Source: Flammula alnicola | Taxonomy: Eukaryota; Basidiomycota; Agaricomycetes; Agaricales; Strophariaceae | Assembly: GCA_015499995.1 (NCBI GenBank) | Contig: JADNRV010000009.1 | Coordinates: 186,001-250,000 of the forward strand | Length of the DNA stretch: 64,000 nucleotides | Direction of reading: 5' to 3' | Shown here: one piece after another, positions 34,412-46,225 of the stretch | Numbering within the stretch: the stretch's first letter is position 1 | Layout: every line of letters starts with the position of its first letter | The notes under the pieces: generated by a model | Seen by the model: the letters and a program-made list of their open reading frames with translations, nothing else | The model's database searches: none | Told to the model about the DNA's origin: nothing | Made by a program: the position numbers and the translations under genes

Positions 34412-35698
34412 TCACTTGCTCCTCTTGTAAATCTTGCCCAAGAAACTCTGGAACACCTGGCGTTTGAGACCACCCTCAACCTCGACGATCTCGTCGATCT
34501 TCTTGTTGAGGTCGCCCACGACGCGTTCCTCGTACTCCGCGTACACCTTCCGGATCCCAAGCTCCTCGAACAGCGCCTTGATCGTCTTCTCCTTCTCAGC
34601 ATCCTTCCTCCGTAGTTCTCGTCCAGAACCTTGCGCTGCTCGGGCGTGGCGAGCTTGAGGGCGGTGTTCACGACCCAAGAGCACTTGTTGTCGACGATGT
34701 CGGTGCCGATCTTGCCGATTTGCTCTGGAGTCCCGGAAAAGTCGAGGAAATCGTCTTGGATTTGGAAGTACTCGCCTAGGGGGAGGAGGATGGAGAGAGC
34801 GAGCTCATAGGGGCGAACGGTGGTCGGCGGAGATGTGGGCACGGAGTACGACTCCGGGATGCGCGAGACGAGCATCGCGCAGGAAACGGGCAAGTAGAAG
34901 GAGTAGTAGGCAGTTTTGTAGATGACGATAAGACGATGTCTACAAGTGGATCACATATCAGATTAGATATACCAGCCATCAAATCAAAGACGCACCTCTC
35001 CAAGGAGAACTTGCTCAGATCGACCTTGTCTTCTGGGGCGGTGATTAGGTCCACGAGTTGGCCCATCTCGGTCTGATAGGTCGTTTCGTGGAAGAGATCG
35101 AGGAGGTCCACATAGTAAGGCTCGGACCGGAAGTGCACTTTCAGGAGGCGATAGATGGCGCCTTCGAGCATGAAGGAATCATTGATTGCGATCATCCCGA
35201 TCTCAGGAACACGATACCAGCAAGGCTGACCCCGGCGGGTGATTGAAGTATCCATGATGTCGTCTGAGACGAGGAAGAAGCCTTGCAACTAGGGATGGAA
35301 TCAAGATACCGATCCAAAGGATAGAGAAGAGATAAATTAGAACAGTAAGATACAAAGCGATTGAAACAGAACGCACCAGTTCCACACACCAACCCAGAAT
35401 GGCAGCCTTGAAATACTCCTCTTCCGTCAACTTACGCCCCTTTAGGATCTCAACGGTGTCGACGACAGACATGCCACGGTTGAGTTTGCCTCCTGGGACA
35501 TTGTAATTGAGGTTCTGAGTTCACGCAGTAAGGTACGGTATCTCCGAAAAGAATCGAACAACGTACGTTGCGATACCATTCGACAGCCTCGGCAGGCATT
35601 CCTTCGCCCGTGATATGCTCAACCAATTCATCACGAATTTTGGCAAAGGCGTCTTCAAATTTGGCACGGCGGGCGGCTTTGGCTTCTGGGCTTGACAT
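34412..35698 (-). CDS. ERG20: Farnesyl diphosphate synthase (frameshifted)
   Basis: Condenses IPP with DMAPP and GPP to FPP, feeding sterol, dolichol, ubiquinone and sesquiterpene synthesis in the cytosol. Exons join to about 350 residues: [16 protein letters not shown], then [20 protein letters not shown], the first Asp-rich motif in [33 protein letters not shown], the second Asp-rich motif in [23 protein letters not shown] (shown in part), and the C-terminal [11 protein letters not shown]. The allylic and homoallylic site residues are intact. Near 34605-34614 the frame that reads KVLDENYG changes to the one that reads [18 protein letters not shown], without a possible intron; one base is missing relative to the family (between GGA and GGAAGG on the coding strand). 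As FPP synthase is essential and usually single-copy, a sequencing or assembly error is more likely than a true loss. Confidence 0.92.
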
Positions 35699-37656
35699 TT
35701 TGACAATGTAGTTGGGAAAATTCGATTGCAGTACTGGTGGTTGCGAATGTAAAGAGGGTGGGGACTCCAAGATGTCCACAGGTATCGGATATCTGGTGAG
35801 ATACAAGGCTATTCCAAGAGATATCAAGCAAGAAAGCGAGAAGAACGGAGACAAAAAACTGAATCGTACTATTGTGCACGATAATCGATCGATTGTACGT
35901 GATCCTGGTTGAACAAGAAGAGATCAGAGGGCTTTCCACAACGGCATTGTTAATATATACCTTCAGAGTCCACGATTCGTAGAAGAAACTTAGATAGGGA
36001 AATTCAAAGTGGTCCGACCCTGCGGCCGCGTCCGATTAAAAAATCTGCCCATTAATATTTTTGAAATTGATACATTCTGCGCCATTCGTTATTTTAACTC
36101 TGTGTTTTGTAGGTAACCTGGTATCTTTTTGGCGTTATTGCGTAGATGTCGGCCACCGGCCAATATCAACGCAAATTTCTTCTTGTCACTTGATGATCTT
36201 TTGAGAAAGCACGACTGGTTTGAACAGAAGTGAATAGGGGCTCAGTTCATCTGGGCGGAGATTAAGTACGTAATCATGAGCGGCCGCCGGCCTCCGGCAT
36301 TGTGGCAGCGTCGAAAGTTGGCTAAGGGCTTGCACCTTCGCACCACCATGCTTCTATGTTCTTCGACTTACTATCTCTACCCCCGACCAAATATCAATCT
36401 GCAATTTCTGGCTGAATGTCACAATTTCAACATCCCTCATCGCGCCCGACCCTCAGTTCTTTCCACAGACATTCAACTCGGAATCGTCTGACTCGGTCTG
36501 AGGGCTTTTTTCAACCCCACGCGTGGGACGTTTTACTCTGTATCTTATTTTTCGGAATGTGGAATTCAGCGCTGCAGACTTCTCTACTTAAATGCCGGCG
36601 ACGAACCACAGAAGCAACCATTTAGAAGAGATTATTCACATCGATCTCAATGCTGCACGTCAGAGAATCCCCTGCAGAGGCCGTACGATTAGATTGGTAT
36701 CATCCCGTACGTTATCTCATCCTTTTTGAAAGTTTATCGAATGCTCTCCAACCGCGATGGGAACGTTGTGTACGAAGGAGGCCAAATATTTAAATCGACC
36801 ATGTACCGGCTTGCTCATTCACTCGTGATTCCCCTCTGTATCACGGTACCTCGACGTTTGAGGTCGTCTTGAACCACGCACGCTAGATGATAGGAAAGTT
36901 CTTTACTCTGTTGTCCTGTTTCCTGCACTGTGCGACATAACTCTGGGCCGTTGTCTCAACGCACTTTCGAGAACTTCTGTTCGGTCTTCGTCAGTTCGGT
37001 ATTCTATGTATGGACTTCTCCACTCGATATTTTTAACACGAGGTCATGGAGCAGGTGATGATCGATAGAAGAGATATTGCTTTTTCCGCAGGCCAATCGA
37101 ACTCCGCTTTACATGAAACGTATTTCATTTATTTTTAACAGCACGGAGTTCGACCAAAGTGAGGAAAAGATGCCATAATGGGAACCAGGGTCGAGGAGCC
37201 ATACGGCCGCCAACGACCTCGAGGTTCAGATGAATAATGCAAAGCGTCGCAGGTGGAAATGTTCTTGCTTGGTAGCGGAGATCGACCAATTTCGTTCTGC
37301 AGCGTGGCCGAGGATTACCTCGTTGCTTGGGCGTGTTCACTCATTCATCTCACAGCATGAATACAACAGTGTCTTGTGCTGTTATTGTCGGCAGATTGAA
37401 GCTTTATCTTTCCAGGACAATGTGGTCTTTGATCTTCCTACGAGCGCGCGTTATGTGTGACATTCGTCATGACCATGAGTGGCTTTGGTAATATACACCT
37501 TGAAGCTGGAGAGGCCTAGTGGCTATGTGGCTATGTTCCATTGTATTTAGTATGAGTACGGTACTTGATTGGGGACTGATATGATATGAGAAAGCTAATC
37601 GAGGCCAAAGATCGATTAGCGCTAACACTCCACATCGCAGAAAGACGGGAACGCAC
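35699..37656. other. Intergenic stretch, no supported gene
   Basis: The left end is the FPP synthase promoter and leader. The remaining frames are short and show no motif or splice-supported continuation. Confidence 0.45.
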
Positions 37657-38352
37657 CTATACAGGGTTTAATACAACTTCGAAGAACGTCCGGCGCTGTG
37701 GTACAATTACTGCCTCAGGATCAGGAGTTGGAGTGCGAGGGGGCGTCTCGGCATCAGATATCGATATCGGAGAAGGGGTATCTGTAATAGAAGATTCGTC
37801 TATCCTTTCGGCGGACCTCCGCGAGGTTTTGTTCAAGCTTCCCCACTTCGCTGGGGTTAGACGGTACTGTGGCGAGTCCCTCGACTTGACTGGGATGGGC
37901 TTAGGCTTCTTGACCCGGACGCTCTGCTTCGAAAGCATCTCTTTTCTTTTTGCGGACGTATGTTTCTCCTGAGCCCAAGTAACTTGATACGATTTGTCCG
38001 CGTGTGATCCTGTAGCAACCACAGTCGACTTGGGTGCGTGAACTGGTCGAAGTCGGAAGTTATCCTTACGTCCAGGAGTCTGCGAGGGATCTACATGAGC
38101 CCAAGTAATATCTTTGGGAAGATTCCTTGTTCCCCCGCCTTGAGGAGGGAAGGCTGGATCTGCGGACATATAGTTCACATGTCGAAACTGAACTCCTCGA
38201 TCACCAGGCTCACGCTCAAAAACCATTGGCCGAACATTCATAAAAGGGACAGGAAGAGAGGTGTTACATGGGTCATCAGGCACAGCCCGAGGAAACGATG
38301 AGCCAGGGGGGTTAACAGGCTTCCAGTTGCTTTTGGTTGCGGTCGGTGGCAT
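37657..38352 (-). CDS. Hypothetical basic, proline-rich protein
   Basis: Single open frame of 231 residues from MPPTATKSNWKPVNPPG to FFEVVLNPV. The frame is open further up but without ATG, so the start at 38352 is chosen. Composition is rich in Pro, Ser, Lys and Arg, with a basic patch VRVKKPKPIPVKSRD and an acidic/Ser segment ITDTPSPISISDAETPPRTP full of possible proline-directed phosphosites. No folded domain, signal peptide or membrane span is visible; it is probably disordered and may be nuclear. It was not recognised as a known family. It sits between FPP synthase and gene B, in the core flanked by the two EF-hand/ZZ paralogs. Confidence 0.55.
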   Translation of the reverse strand: MPPTATKSNWKPVNPPGSSFPRAVPDDPCNTSLPVPFMNVRPMVFEREPGDRGVQFRHVNYMSADPAFPPQGGGTRNLPKDITWAHVDPSQTPGRKDNFRLRPVHAPKSTVVATGSHADKSYQVTWAQEKHTSAKRKEMLSKQSVRVKKPKPIPVKSRDSPQYRLTPAKWGSLNKTSRRSAERIDESSITDTPSPISISDAETPPRTPTPDPEAVIVPQRRTFFEVVLNPV

Positions 38353-39055
38353 GACAAGATTCGGTGAGTGGCACTGTAAGGACAGGAGGGAGAAAGAGGA
38401 AAGGGATTGTGGGAGATTTATGTTTGATGGGGGTTTATATGCCCTTTTCGTTGGCGTGACCCACCGCGTGTTTGTGGCCACCCATAATGAAGCACATCAC
38501 TCATCGGGATCAGTGACTCGAATGCAGCGTGTGCCTTCGTGGGCGTCTAAATGGATCGATCGCTGATAAGGCGGCACGATAAAGCCGTGCCACTTCAACG
38601 TGCCACTGCTGTGATCATTTCTGTATGCTAAGCACAAATTCCTAATCTAGCGTCCTTGCTCCAGGTTAACACCGTACAGCCTTGCTCCCGTTCAGCGAAT
38701 GCCTAAGTACTTTGAAAGTCTCTTCTGAGTCAAGTTTGGCATTTATCTACAAGGGAATCTGCCCGAAAGCTTGATGAACCTGAAACTCCTGCACTAAGAG
38801 GACGGTCCTGGAGCCTCGAGGCTGCGCTGTGCATGTCGTCGAGCTTCTGCAGCCGGGACTAGTGGCTTGGCCCGTCGCTGTGCTTGAACCCTTCCCCATT
38901 GAGTATTGTTGCCTTATTTTGGAAATCCCACGCTTTATCATTGCTGACATATTGTCAAGCCTCTTGTTCCAAGAAGGGACATGTTCAGCAGAAGGAGATA
39001 GATGGGACAACATAGCGGCCAAAACTACAGACAATAGACTTGCACCGCTACTCGC
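38353..39055. other. Spacer between hypothetical protein and gene B
   Basis: Promoter side of the hypothetical gene and 3' side of gene B. A minus-strand frame at 38747-39034 is open but unrecognised. Nothing else is supported. Confidence 0.4.
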
Positions 39056-42000
39056 TTAGGCGGAATTCGAATTAGTAGGAACGAGTTGCTGTATCAAGGA
39101 CAACAGCTGCCCAAATTGCTTGTCGACTTTCGTCTCCAACGCCGACAAGCGCTCCTCCAACCGCTTCTCCAGCGCATCCTCTTGTATTTTCTTCAGCCTT
39201 CCAGAAGATACCGCCACAGTTTTGCGTCTTGCTATTTTCTCTTGCATGTGAGCGGCTGAAACCATTTCCGCATCGACCTCGGTAAGGGGACTGGTTAGTG
39301 GCGCTGATTCCCACCTCCCCGCCATCGGATTCTTTGCTGAACCACGCACTGCGCTTTTCATATCCAGCTGCGCGTCTACCTTCTGCGAAAGCGAGGACAG
39401 GGCATTGTTAATTCTCATTTCCATCTCCTGCAAATGCCTCTCCAAACGGGTGGCATTCAATTCGGCAGGCTTGACCTCGGCGCTGTCGTGGAAGCGAAGC
39501 AGGGGGTGATCGAAGGAATGGGCAGCAGAAACATGTGCACGCTTAAGCAAGGGCCGGCGTTTGAGATCACAGTCGAGACAGATAAACGTGTCAAGGGCTA
39601 CACATAACTTTCAGCACCGAAAAGCGAGTAAAAATGTTAGCGAGACGCACCGCAGGCAACGCAGACCCAGCAGGGGAAGGACACAGTTTGGTTGCAGCAG
39701 GCGCATTTAGGAGGTGTCGAGAGTGGAATAGCTTTGTCATCCCAGTGCGCCATCAAACCTATGACCATCTTGCTCTCTTTCCCTTCTAAAGCCCTGAAAG
39801 ATGCTTTAATTCTCTCAGAGCGTGACCTCGCCTGCGGAATCATAGATGCCAGTTGACACTCATGAATACGATGGGTAGAGCGAATGAGAGAGTGAGATAT
39901 GTGGTGTGCGAAGCTAGTTTCGGCCGAAAGTTGAGGTTTTTCAATGCAGTCCGCGCACAGATCGATTTGGCTGCTTAGTTTGTCGTCCATACAAGTAATG
40001 CATTGATAGCGACCGAAGATGATACGGCGATCACATGAATCGCAATTATATGGACCCCTGAAGTTCCGTCCATCGAAGTAAGTATTGTGCGACGTACTGT
40101 AGGAAACGCCAAGGCGATAAGACTTACACGTTGAACGACATCCTCTTGAACAAATACATCGATAACGAATCGTACAGCCGGCCGTTCGTTGGATGCATCT
40201 GTAATCGTAAGGCCCACAATTCATCTTTTCCCTCTTCGGAAAGTTGGGCTTTCGCGCCTAAAGAAATTTTATCCAGCTCTCTTCGGATGGTCAGCTCGAT
40301 CCACTTTCGACGTTCGGCGGTTCGTGCTCGGAGGAAGGACCAAGAACGCAGACGCTCCTGAGTTTGAAAGCGGATAGCTTCGATGGCGAACGACCATCTC
40401 TTCCTGGCCATGTTATAGGCCGACTCAGCACCGTTACCATCTAGTAAATCCCTGAAACGAAAGACAGAGGCAGGCGTGCGCGTCATGTAGAAGCGACCGC
40501 ACGGAAGCCGAAGATCCATATGTTTCTCCTCCGCATCATTGTCATCGGGCGGAAAGTCTCCAGAATCGTCATCGATCACCCACTGGCCACTGATGGCTTC
40601 GGTTTTGGGGTCATACTGACCCCTGCACCATAGGTCGGCATAATTTTCCGAAATTATTCTGAAGTCGACGTTCAAAAAGACTCCTTCGGCGTCCTCGTCG
40701 GCTTCGACCTCTCCGTTGAATTCGACCGCTCCAAGATAAGTTTCCCCGTGGCCTGTTATCGTCCCATCCACGACAGGATCAATAGCGCAATGAAAGAAAC
40801 CTTGGAATGCGATTTGTTTGTTGTTGGTTCGTATGCATTGCCCAGTCCAGACACCTTCTAGCGGATGTGGTGTATGGCCTTCAGGGGCAGGTGAAGAATC
40901 CATATCGATATCCTCAAACTCGAAGCTGGGACCGAGACCCATTGTCAGAATCGAGGTACCGATGGCAATGATGCCGCCTGCGGCTTTGACGTTAGGTCGT
41001 TCACTGATCTGATTAAGCGACGCCTTGTTGTCCTTGAATGTAAGCAAGGTGTTTTCAGAAGGATTCTTTTCTCTGTTGGCAAATGGGGCGAGAAACTATA
41101 TTTACATGAATCAGAATAATGGTATTTCGAAGCTAGAAGGGAGACCTACCATGCCATAAGCGAACTTCTCGAATTGGGCGGATAGATCCTGCTGTGCGTG
41201 AGTACGGAAAATGGCTAGAGTACGAGAAAAATTAGTGTAAACGATGAGCACAGAAGATAGATGGAGAGACCGACTAACATTCGAGGTGATGGATGCGGTC
41301 ATCGAATAGAGAGAATATCGATGCGAGAGATTTCACGTGAGAGCCTAGCTCTTTTTCATGCAGCACGTACTTCTGTGCGAGAGTGATAATTTCAAGGTGT
41401 CGGCTCAAGACAAGATATAACAGAGAAAGAATCCACTAAATAGTGGCGTTAAACACATAGTGAAGCGTATAGATTACTATATGCCAGCTACGCACCGTTT
41501 CAATCCTCCCAGTACCGGCGACGAGACTGACGGTCGCGGGTGATTCCAAGATGTACGACATTTCTGTCAAGTTTAACACGAGACGTCTCTCCAGCAAAGA
41601 CGTCATTGAGTCGGCTATCTCAGTTAACTTGGAATCGATATGGGCGTTGTCCGGAAGGGGCGTAATGGATCTCAAAAGAGCCTCCAGGCGATTGAAGGAT
41701 GGATGGTTCAGGTACTCATCAACGTACGATCGATTCGCAGGATGAGCGGAAAGGAGAGCATTATGCATTTGCTGTACGATGGAGTATAACTTGCTCCGGT
41801 AATTTGTAATATTGATGTGCCAGCCTGTCGACATATGTCAACGTATGGAGGGAATCAAAGGGAACAAAACGACCTTCTGCCCAATATGCAATCCAACGTA
41901 GGAAGCTAAATAGACATCGGTAAGATTTCCGGGCGGAAATATGATGGCTTGAAGACGCACCTCCATCCTTTCGGTCGCGAAATAGCGAACTTGTTCGCCT

Positions 42001-43883
42001 CCTTTACGCTAATAAACCCAGAGCCATCTTCATCGATAGCTTCGACAACGGGCTGGACGTGGCCAACATTGACGTACTGTAAAACCCATTGGTCCTCGAT
42101 CTCGGATTGCAGTATATCAGAGGAAAGTTCAAATGGCGAAAATGTCGGAGTATTATTGTTGAAAGAATGGCCGTCATCCGAATAAGGCGTGTAAAGTGAC
42201 TGACCAACTGGACTCGCAAAGGAACTGGCTGGATCACTCGAGTCTGCGAAGATGTGATCCCGGAAGGTCAGGACGAAAGTTTTGGCCTTGACGCTCCCTT
42301 TTAGACCCTTTGGAAAAGATAAGCGTGTGGGGACGCGAGTATAAAAGTAAACATACCATTCGATTCCAAATGGACTGCAGCACCTAGCGATAATGATACC
42401 TTATTTGAACGAATCTTGGCGCACCGGCGTAAAATAAACGTACAGGATCTTTGAAATTGATCGATAGTATTGGCGCAATCGCCTTCCTCATGTGATGTTC
42501 TTCCTCGAGGATAGAGATCGTAGTGGTAACGATCTTATCGAGTTTCGTAGTATGGTTGAGAATTTCGTAGCCTTGATGTTCGATATGGTCCAAAATGCTT
42601 TTCAAGTTGTTATTCTGGACTTTGAGCAGCTTCTCGAATCGGGATAAATTCCTCGCCAAAACTTCATCCAAGTCTTCGGAAAGCTCGGCTCTAAGTGACT
42701 CCCGGATCTCCACCAGTTCCTGTCCCTTTACTACGCCCGTCTTTCCCGATGTCGAAAAATCGCCAGTTTGAGAGAGCAATTTTATGAGAAGTTCGTCCTT
42801 GATGACACATTGCTCCACCCCTCCGTTCTGTTCGATGAAGTTATGGACCTCTCTTTCGCGCGGAGTATCGAGATTACGGAAGAGATGGAAAATTTTGTCA
42901 AGTTTATTGTCCATGACGGCCAGCTTCTCCCCTACTTCCGCGAGAGCGACATTTGCAGCGTCGACTCCGGCAGCGATATACGCAGTGATGGTACTTTGGA
43001 GTTCCGATCGTCGACGAGCAAAGGTTTCGATGTGTTGGGCGAACCGATGCTCATAGCCTTTGGCGTCGGTCGTATCATTTAGCAGGGGATCACTTACAGA
43101 CAAATTTTCGATCCATGTAGTAGTCGAGATCGCTACCACATATCTTAATTTCCTCAGCGATGTCCCCGATGAGACGATGCAACCGCGTCTGCTCTTGTTC
43201 TCTTTCAGGTTCCTGAACGTGCATATGCCTCAGCTTTCGAAGTCTATAAAGATTTTAACAGCTGGTAGGCGTACAAGTAACTTGAAACGTACTGAAACAT
43301 CGCACACATCATGTTTTGCATCTGCAATTTCACTGCTAGAACCTTCCTATTGTTATCTCGCCGGGTGATGTCCAAGCCGATGACTCCGGCAAATGCAAAG
43401 ACGGCAACTGCACATAAGTGAACAACTAGGAGAGGGAGTGAGCTAGGGAAGACTCACTCCCAAGGCCCGGATGAACATTGGCGAGGGCTACCAGTCCTGG
43501 AAGCAGGAGGTTCGCTGTTTCCACAAAAGTATCGATGGCTAGATCCATCTGGGACACTTTGTCGAGGGAACCAATATCCATGGCCATTACTCTTTCGATG
43601 GTGTCCTCGTTTCGGTAGTAGAATTCTGCTAATTCGTACCAAAGCTGTTCTTGAGTCTCCTCCATGGTCTTTGAGGTAAAAGTGGTTTTTGCGCTTGATG
43701 GAGTATCTAGCCTCGTGTTAGTTCTCTCAGCAGCTTCGTCAAAATCTCGGGAATACCTGGGGCGGGCCGCTGCCATCTCAAAGCAGCGGACGGGGTGCTA
43801 AGAGAAAGGCGAGGGGGCGATACAACGCGGGGGTGGCGCCCGCCAGGAGTTGGGATATCGACTGAATCCATGCCTGTCTCCAT
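39056..43883 (-). CDS. Large EF-hand + ZZ zinc-finger protein (gene B)
   Basis: Paralog of gene A with the same domain order and many introns in matching places, about 1,350 residues. The N terminus is best placed at METGMDSVDI (43883), joined through a 50-nt gtattc...ggctag intron to DTPSSAKTTF; starting at MAAARPRY (43776) would read that intron. Helical region: FAGVIGLDITRRDNN and RFAQHIETFARRRSELQST; coiled stretch LSRFEKLLKVQNNNLK; EF-hand loop DEDGSGFISVKE (about 42030); W/G-rich domain PHPLEGVWTGQ; GRFYMTRTPASVFRF; ZZ finger CDSCDRRIIFGRYQCITCMD with a later CADC pair, His-rich AHHISHSLIRSTHRIH; then CACC and CWVCVAC; C-terminal coiled coil (ERLSALETKVDKQF). The acidic repeat of gene A is missing, and no frameshift was seen. 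It converges with gene A across an 8-kb core. Function unknown; calcium and zinc binding are inferred. Confidence 0.75.
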
Positions 43884-44658
43884 GTCTGGGGAGATATCAA
43901 CGATTAGGTTCTAGTCCGATACGACTTTAAATGACAAAGGAAACATAGAGATTAGTACGGCGATTTCAGAGAATAAATATAGGACATGCCTCGCTTTCGT
44001 CAAACGCTGACCAAAGAGGATTCGAACCGGATAAAAGTCACACAAGCGTGGTCATATCGGACCTTTATCATGCAAAAGGGAGTTCTCGACCGTGTCGAAT
44101 GTCAAATGTGATTGATTCGAATCCCATATCACGGCGGCATGACCAGCCGCCTGCTTATAAATCTGAGAAACAGAGGAAAATGGGCGTTAAGCCGCTTAAG
44201 CGCGCTAAAAATGAAGTGGCATTGGCAAGGCATTAGTCCTCTGTGATACAGTTGATTTGGCAAAGCTCACTGAATAACTGGGGGGGGGGATACAGTTCTT
44301 AGAAACATCCAATAGGAGGGCCAGGCAAAACGACAGGCAATCAGAAACATTAGAGATTCTCGGCGTCCAAGTCGACGACCGAGTGCCAGCTGGTGGAAGT
44401 CAAAGTGGAAGTTCAAAAATTGGAAAGGCCTGGTCTCGTGACGTTGCTTAATTACATCGGCACTTTTAAGTTTTATGCAAACAACTTTTCCCACAATCAT
44501 ATATAGAGCGCTAATATTATCGCCTTCAACTCCCACACAGTATGTTCAAAAAAAAGCGGAACTCGACCCTTTGGTGAAAGTTTCAGTTCTCAGTAGTTAT
44601 TCATGCAATACCAGTACAATTATGAATGTTACGAATTTGTTTGTATTATGAATATGTG
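43884..44658. other. Intergenic stretch between gene B and tRNA-Glu
   Basis: Promoter region of gene B and upstream flank of the tRNA. A run of 10 G occurs at 44280-44289. Two T-loop-like words (near 44020 and 44113) were checked and do not fold as tRNAs. Confidence 0.45.
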
Positions 44659-44738
44659 TCGGGTATGGTGTAACGGCTAACATTGCCGCCTCTCATGGAG
44701 TATCGCGGCAGCTCGGGGTTCGATTCCCCGTACCCGAA
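44659..44738 (+). tRNA. tRNA-Glu (CTC) with an 8-nt intron
   Basis: Acceptor stem TCGGGTA/TACCCGA, D stem GTGT/ACAT, anticodon stem GCCGC/GCGGC and T arm CGGGG-TTCGATT-CCCCG all pair. The anticodon CTC (44692-44694) decodes GAG. The anticodon loop is too long unless an 8-nt intron, TGGAGTAT (44696-44703), is removed after position 37, the normal eukaryotic site. The intron contains GAG, able to pair with the anticodon in the precursor as usual. TTTTG follows closely behind, giving a weak Pol III stop. Confidence 0.93.
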
Positions 44739-45831
44739 CTTTTGCCTGTCTTTTTCCTGACACAGTTTCCAATAGTCTCCAATAATTAATACACTTTGTT
44801 ATGCGCACACTTAAAATCTCAACTTCAAGGCGCTTGAGCTAGGTAAGGCGCTTCCAACTCATTTTTCTATTCATCAGTAAGCTTCACATTGACGGCGCCT
44901 ATATTCAGCCGTAAAGAATAAATTGCTGACATCGCTGAACAAGCGATACAAGTGGACGACACATACCGAGTAAATCGTTCAAATGCTATTCGGAAAAAGT
45001 TAGCATTTTTTCATTTCCGTATCTTCACAAACCTTCAATGTCCGGAACATCTCTCTTTCTTCCTCACGATAGACAAGGTTATAATGGTTTTACATCGCGA
45101 TGAATGGTGTCAATTTGTTATTGATCGCGCAGTCTTAAATGAATGCATGAGTTGGCTGCCTGGTAACTCGAAAAAACGAACTACGCACTTTGCATTGCGT
45201 GGACTGATACAAAACATGGATTAGAGCTTGGCAATGGTCGCGCAATGCGCGCGAACCCTTACATTGCGGTGCCATGAACAGGGGACTTCTGCACCGGCCA
45301 AAAGAATTCCGGTATTCTCGAGTAGCATCGTAGTACATGCGGAAATCATAAATCAAGAAGTCATGCATACATACAACTACACCTACATATCTGATGGAGA
45401 TGGAAGTTTTGTCCTAGCTATCTGCCAAGAGTTATGACTATAAATCTGCCAGTCCCCCGATCGCCAAAAGCGCTCAGTCAGGAGGTGTATCACTGTCACC
45501 ATGAAACTCTAGATCGCTTTAGTCGTCACTTTTTCATCGACCAGCCTTGTCTTGTAGGCGCCTAACGCGACGGATAGCTTTGTCTCTGTTCGTGCCTGTG
45601 TTTTCACCCTTGATACTTGGAACAACCATTTGGTAGGTCCGTAACACGGGCTGTACACTTGCATCTTCATCCACTGCATTCCTTCGGGCATAAAGAAGCA
45701 CCGGCCGACATCACTTTTACCTCACAGAAAGTGAGATGACCAACGCTATCGCCCGCGATAGCTTTAGTTTCGAAGGGACCGCTTGTTACATATTCCCCAG
45801 TGATTCTGATGGTACTGTTTCTTGGTAGAGG
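44739..45831. other. Intergenic stretch, no supported gene
   Basis: A minus-strand pair of frames at 45509-45858 can be spliced in phase (…HLTFCE to WMKMQVYS…) but lacks an ATG and a known domain, so it is not called. Nothing else is seen. Confidence 0.4.
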
Positions 45832-46096
45832 TTGTATAGCTAGGGCGCTGCAGACCACTTCTACACGATGTCTGCATCTAAGGTGAGCAACGTTGCGCGA
45901 TGGTGTGTATCCGGATGCGGGGTGTGGTTGCGTTCACCTCTATCACCTCCATAGTGCAACCGAAGAGGATCACTTCTACACAACGTCGGCAACAGAACGC
46001 GACAACGCAAGCGGAAATTGGGGGTCCGCATCTGAAGGAATAACGGCGTATGTCCTCCTGAGTGGAGTGGATAAGCCTCGATTGACGGATATATAA
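45832..46096 (+). pseudogene. DUF5648-type beta-propeller repeat protein fragment
   Basis: Two repeats of the DUF5648 pattern ('LY.l.....DHFYT.s..E...a...G...eg..ayv') are visible: LYS, then an in-frame TAG, then GAADHFYTMSASK, followed in another frame by LYHLHSATEEDHFYTTSAT and SEGITAYVL. Functional relatives in Agaricomycetes are secreted proteins of about 180-250 residues whose role is unknown. Here the signal peptide and first repeat are absent, a stop interrupts the first visible repeat, and the frame shifts near 45895. No splice pair repairs both defects. It is therefore read as a decayed gene copy. Confidence 0.65.
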
Positions 46097-46225
46097 TCTC
46101 GCGCTCACGTCTCCCTATACAGTTGCCGTCTTCGTTCCCAAGGATGAATCAGAACGACGATAGATACATATGAACATGAAATAAACCACTTTCAGTGCCC
46201 AAGGCACTGCCCGATCCGCTATCAA

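Noticed and set aside
37586..37972. Plus-strand frame MRKLIEAKDRLALTL...
   Set aside because: Antisense to the longer minus-strand hypothetical gene; no independent evidence.
44005..44130. Two T-loop-like words (TTCGAAT) suggesting tRNA genes
   Set aside because: The flanking 5-nt stems do not pair and no acceptor stem was found on either strand.
45509..45858. Minus-strand two-piece frame joined by a GT...AG intron
   Set aside because: No ATG, no known domain, and it overlaps the DUF5648 pseudogene region.
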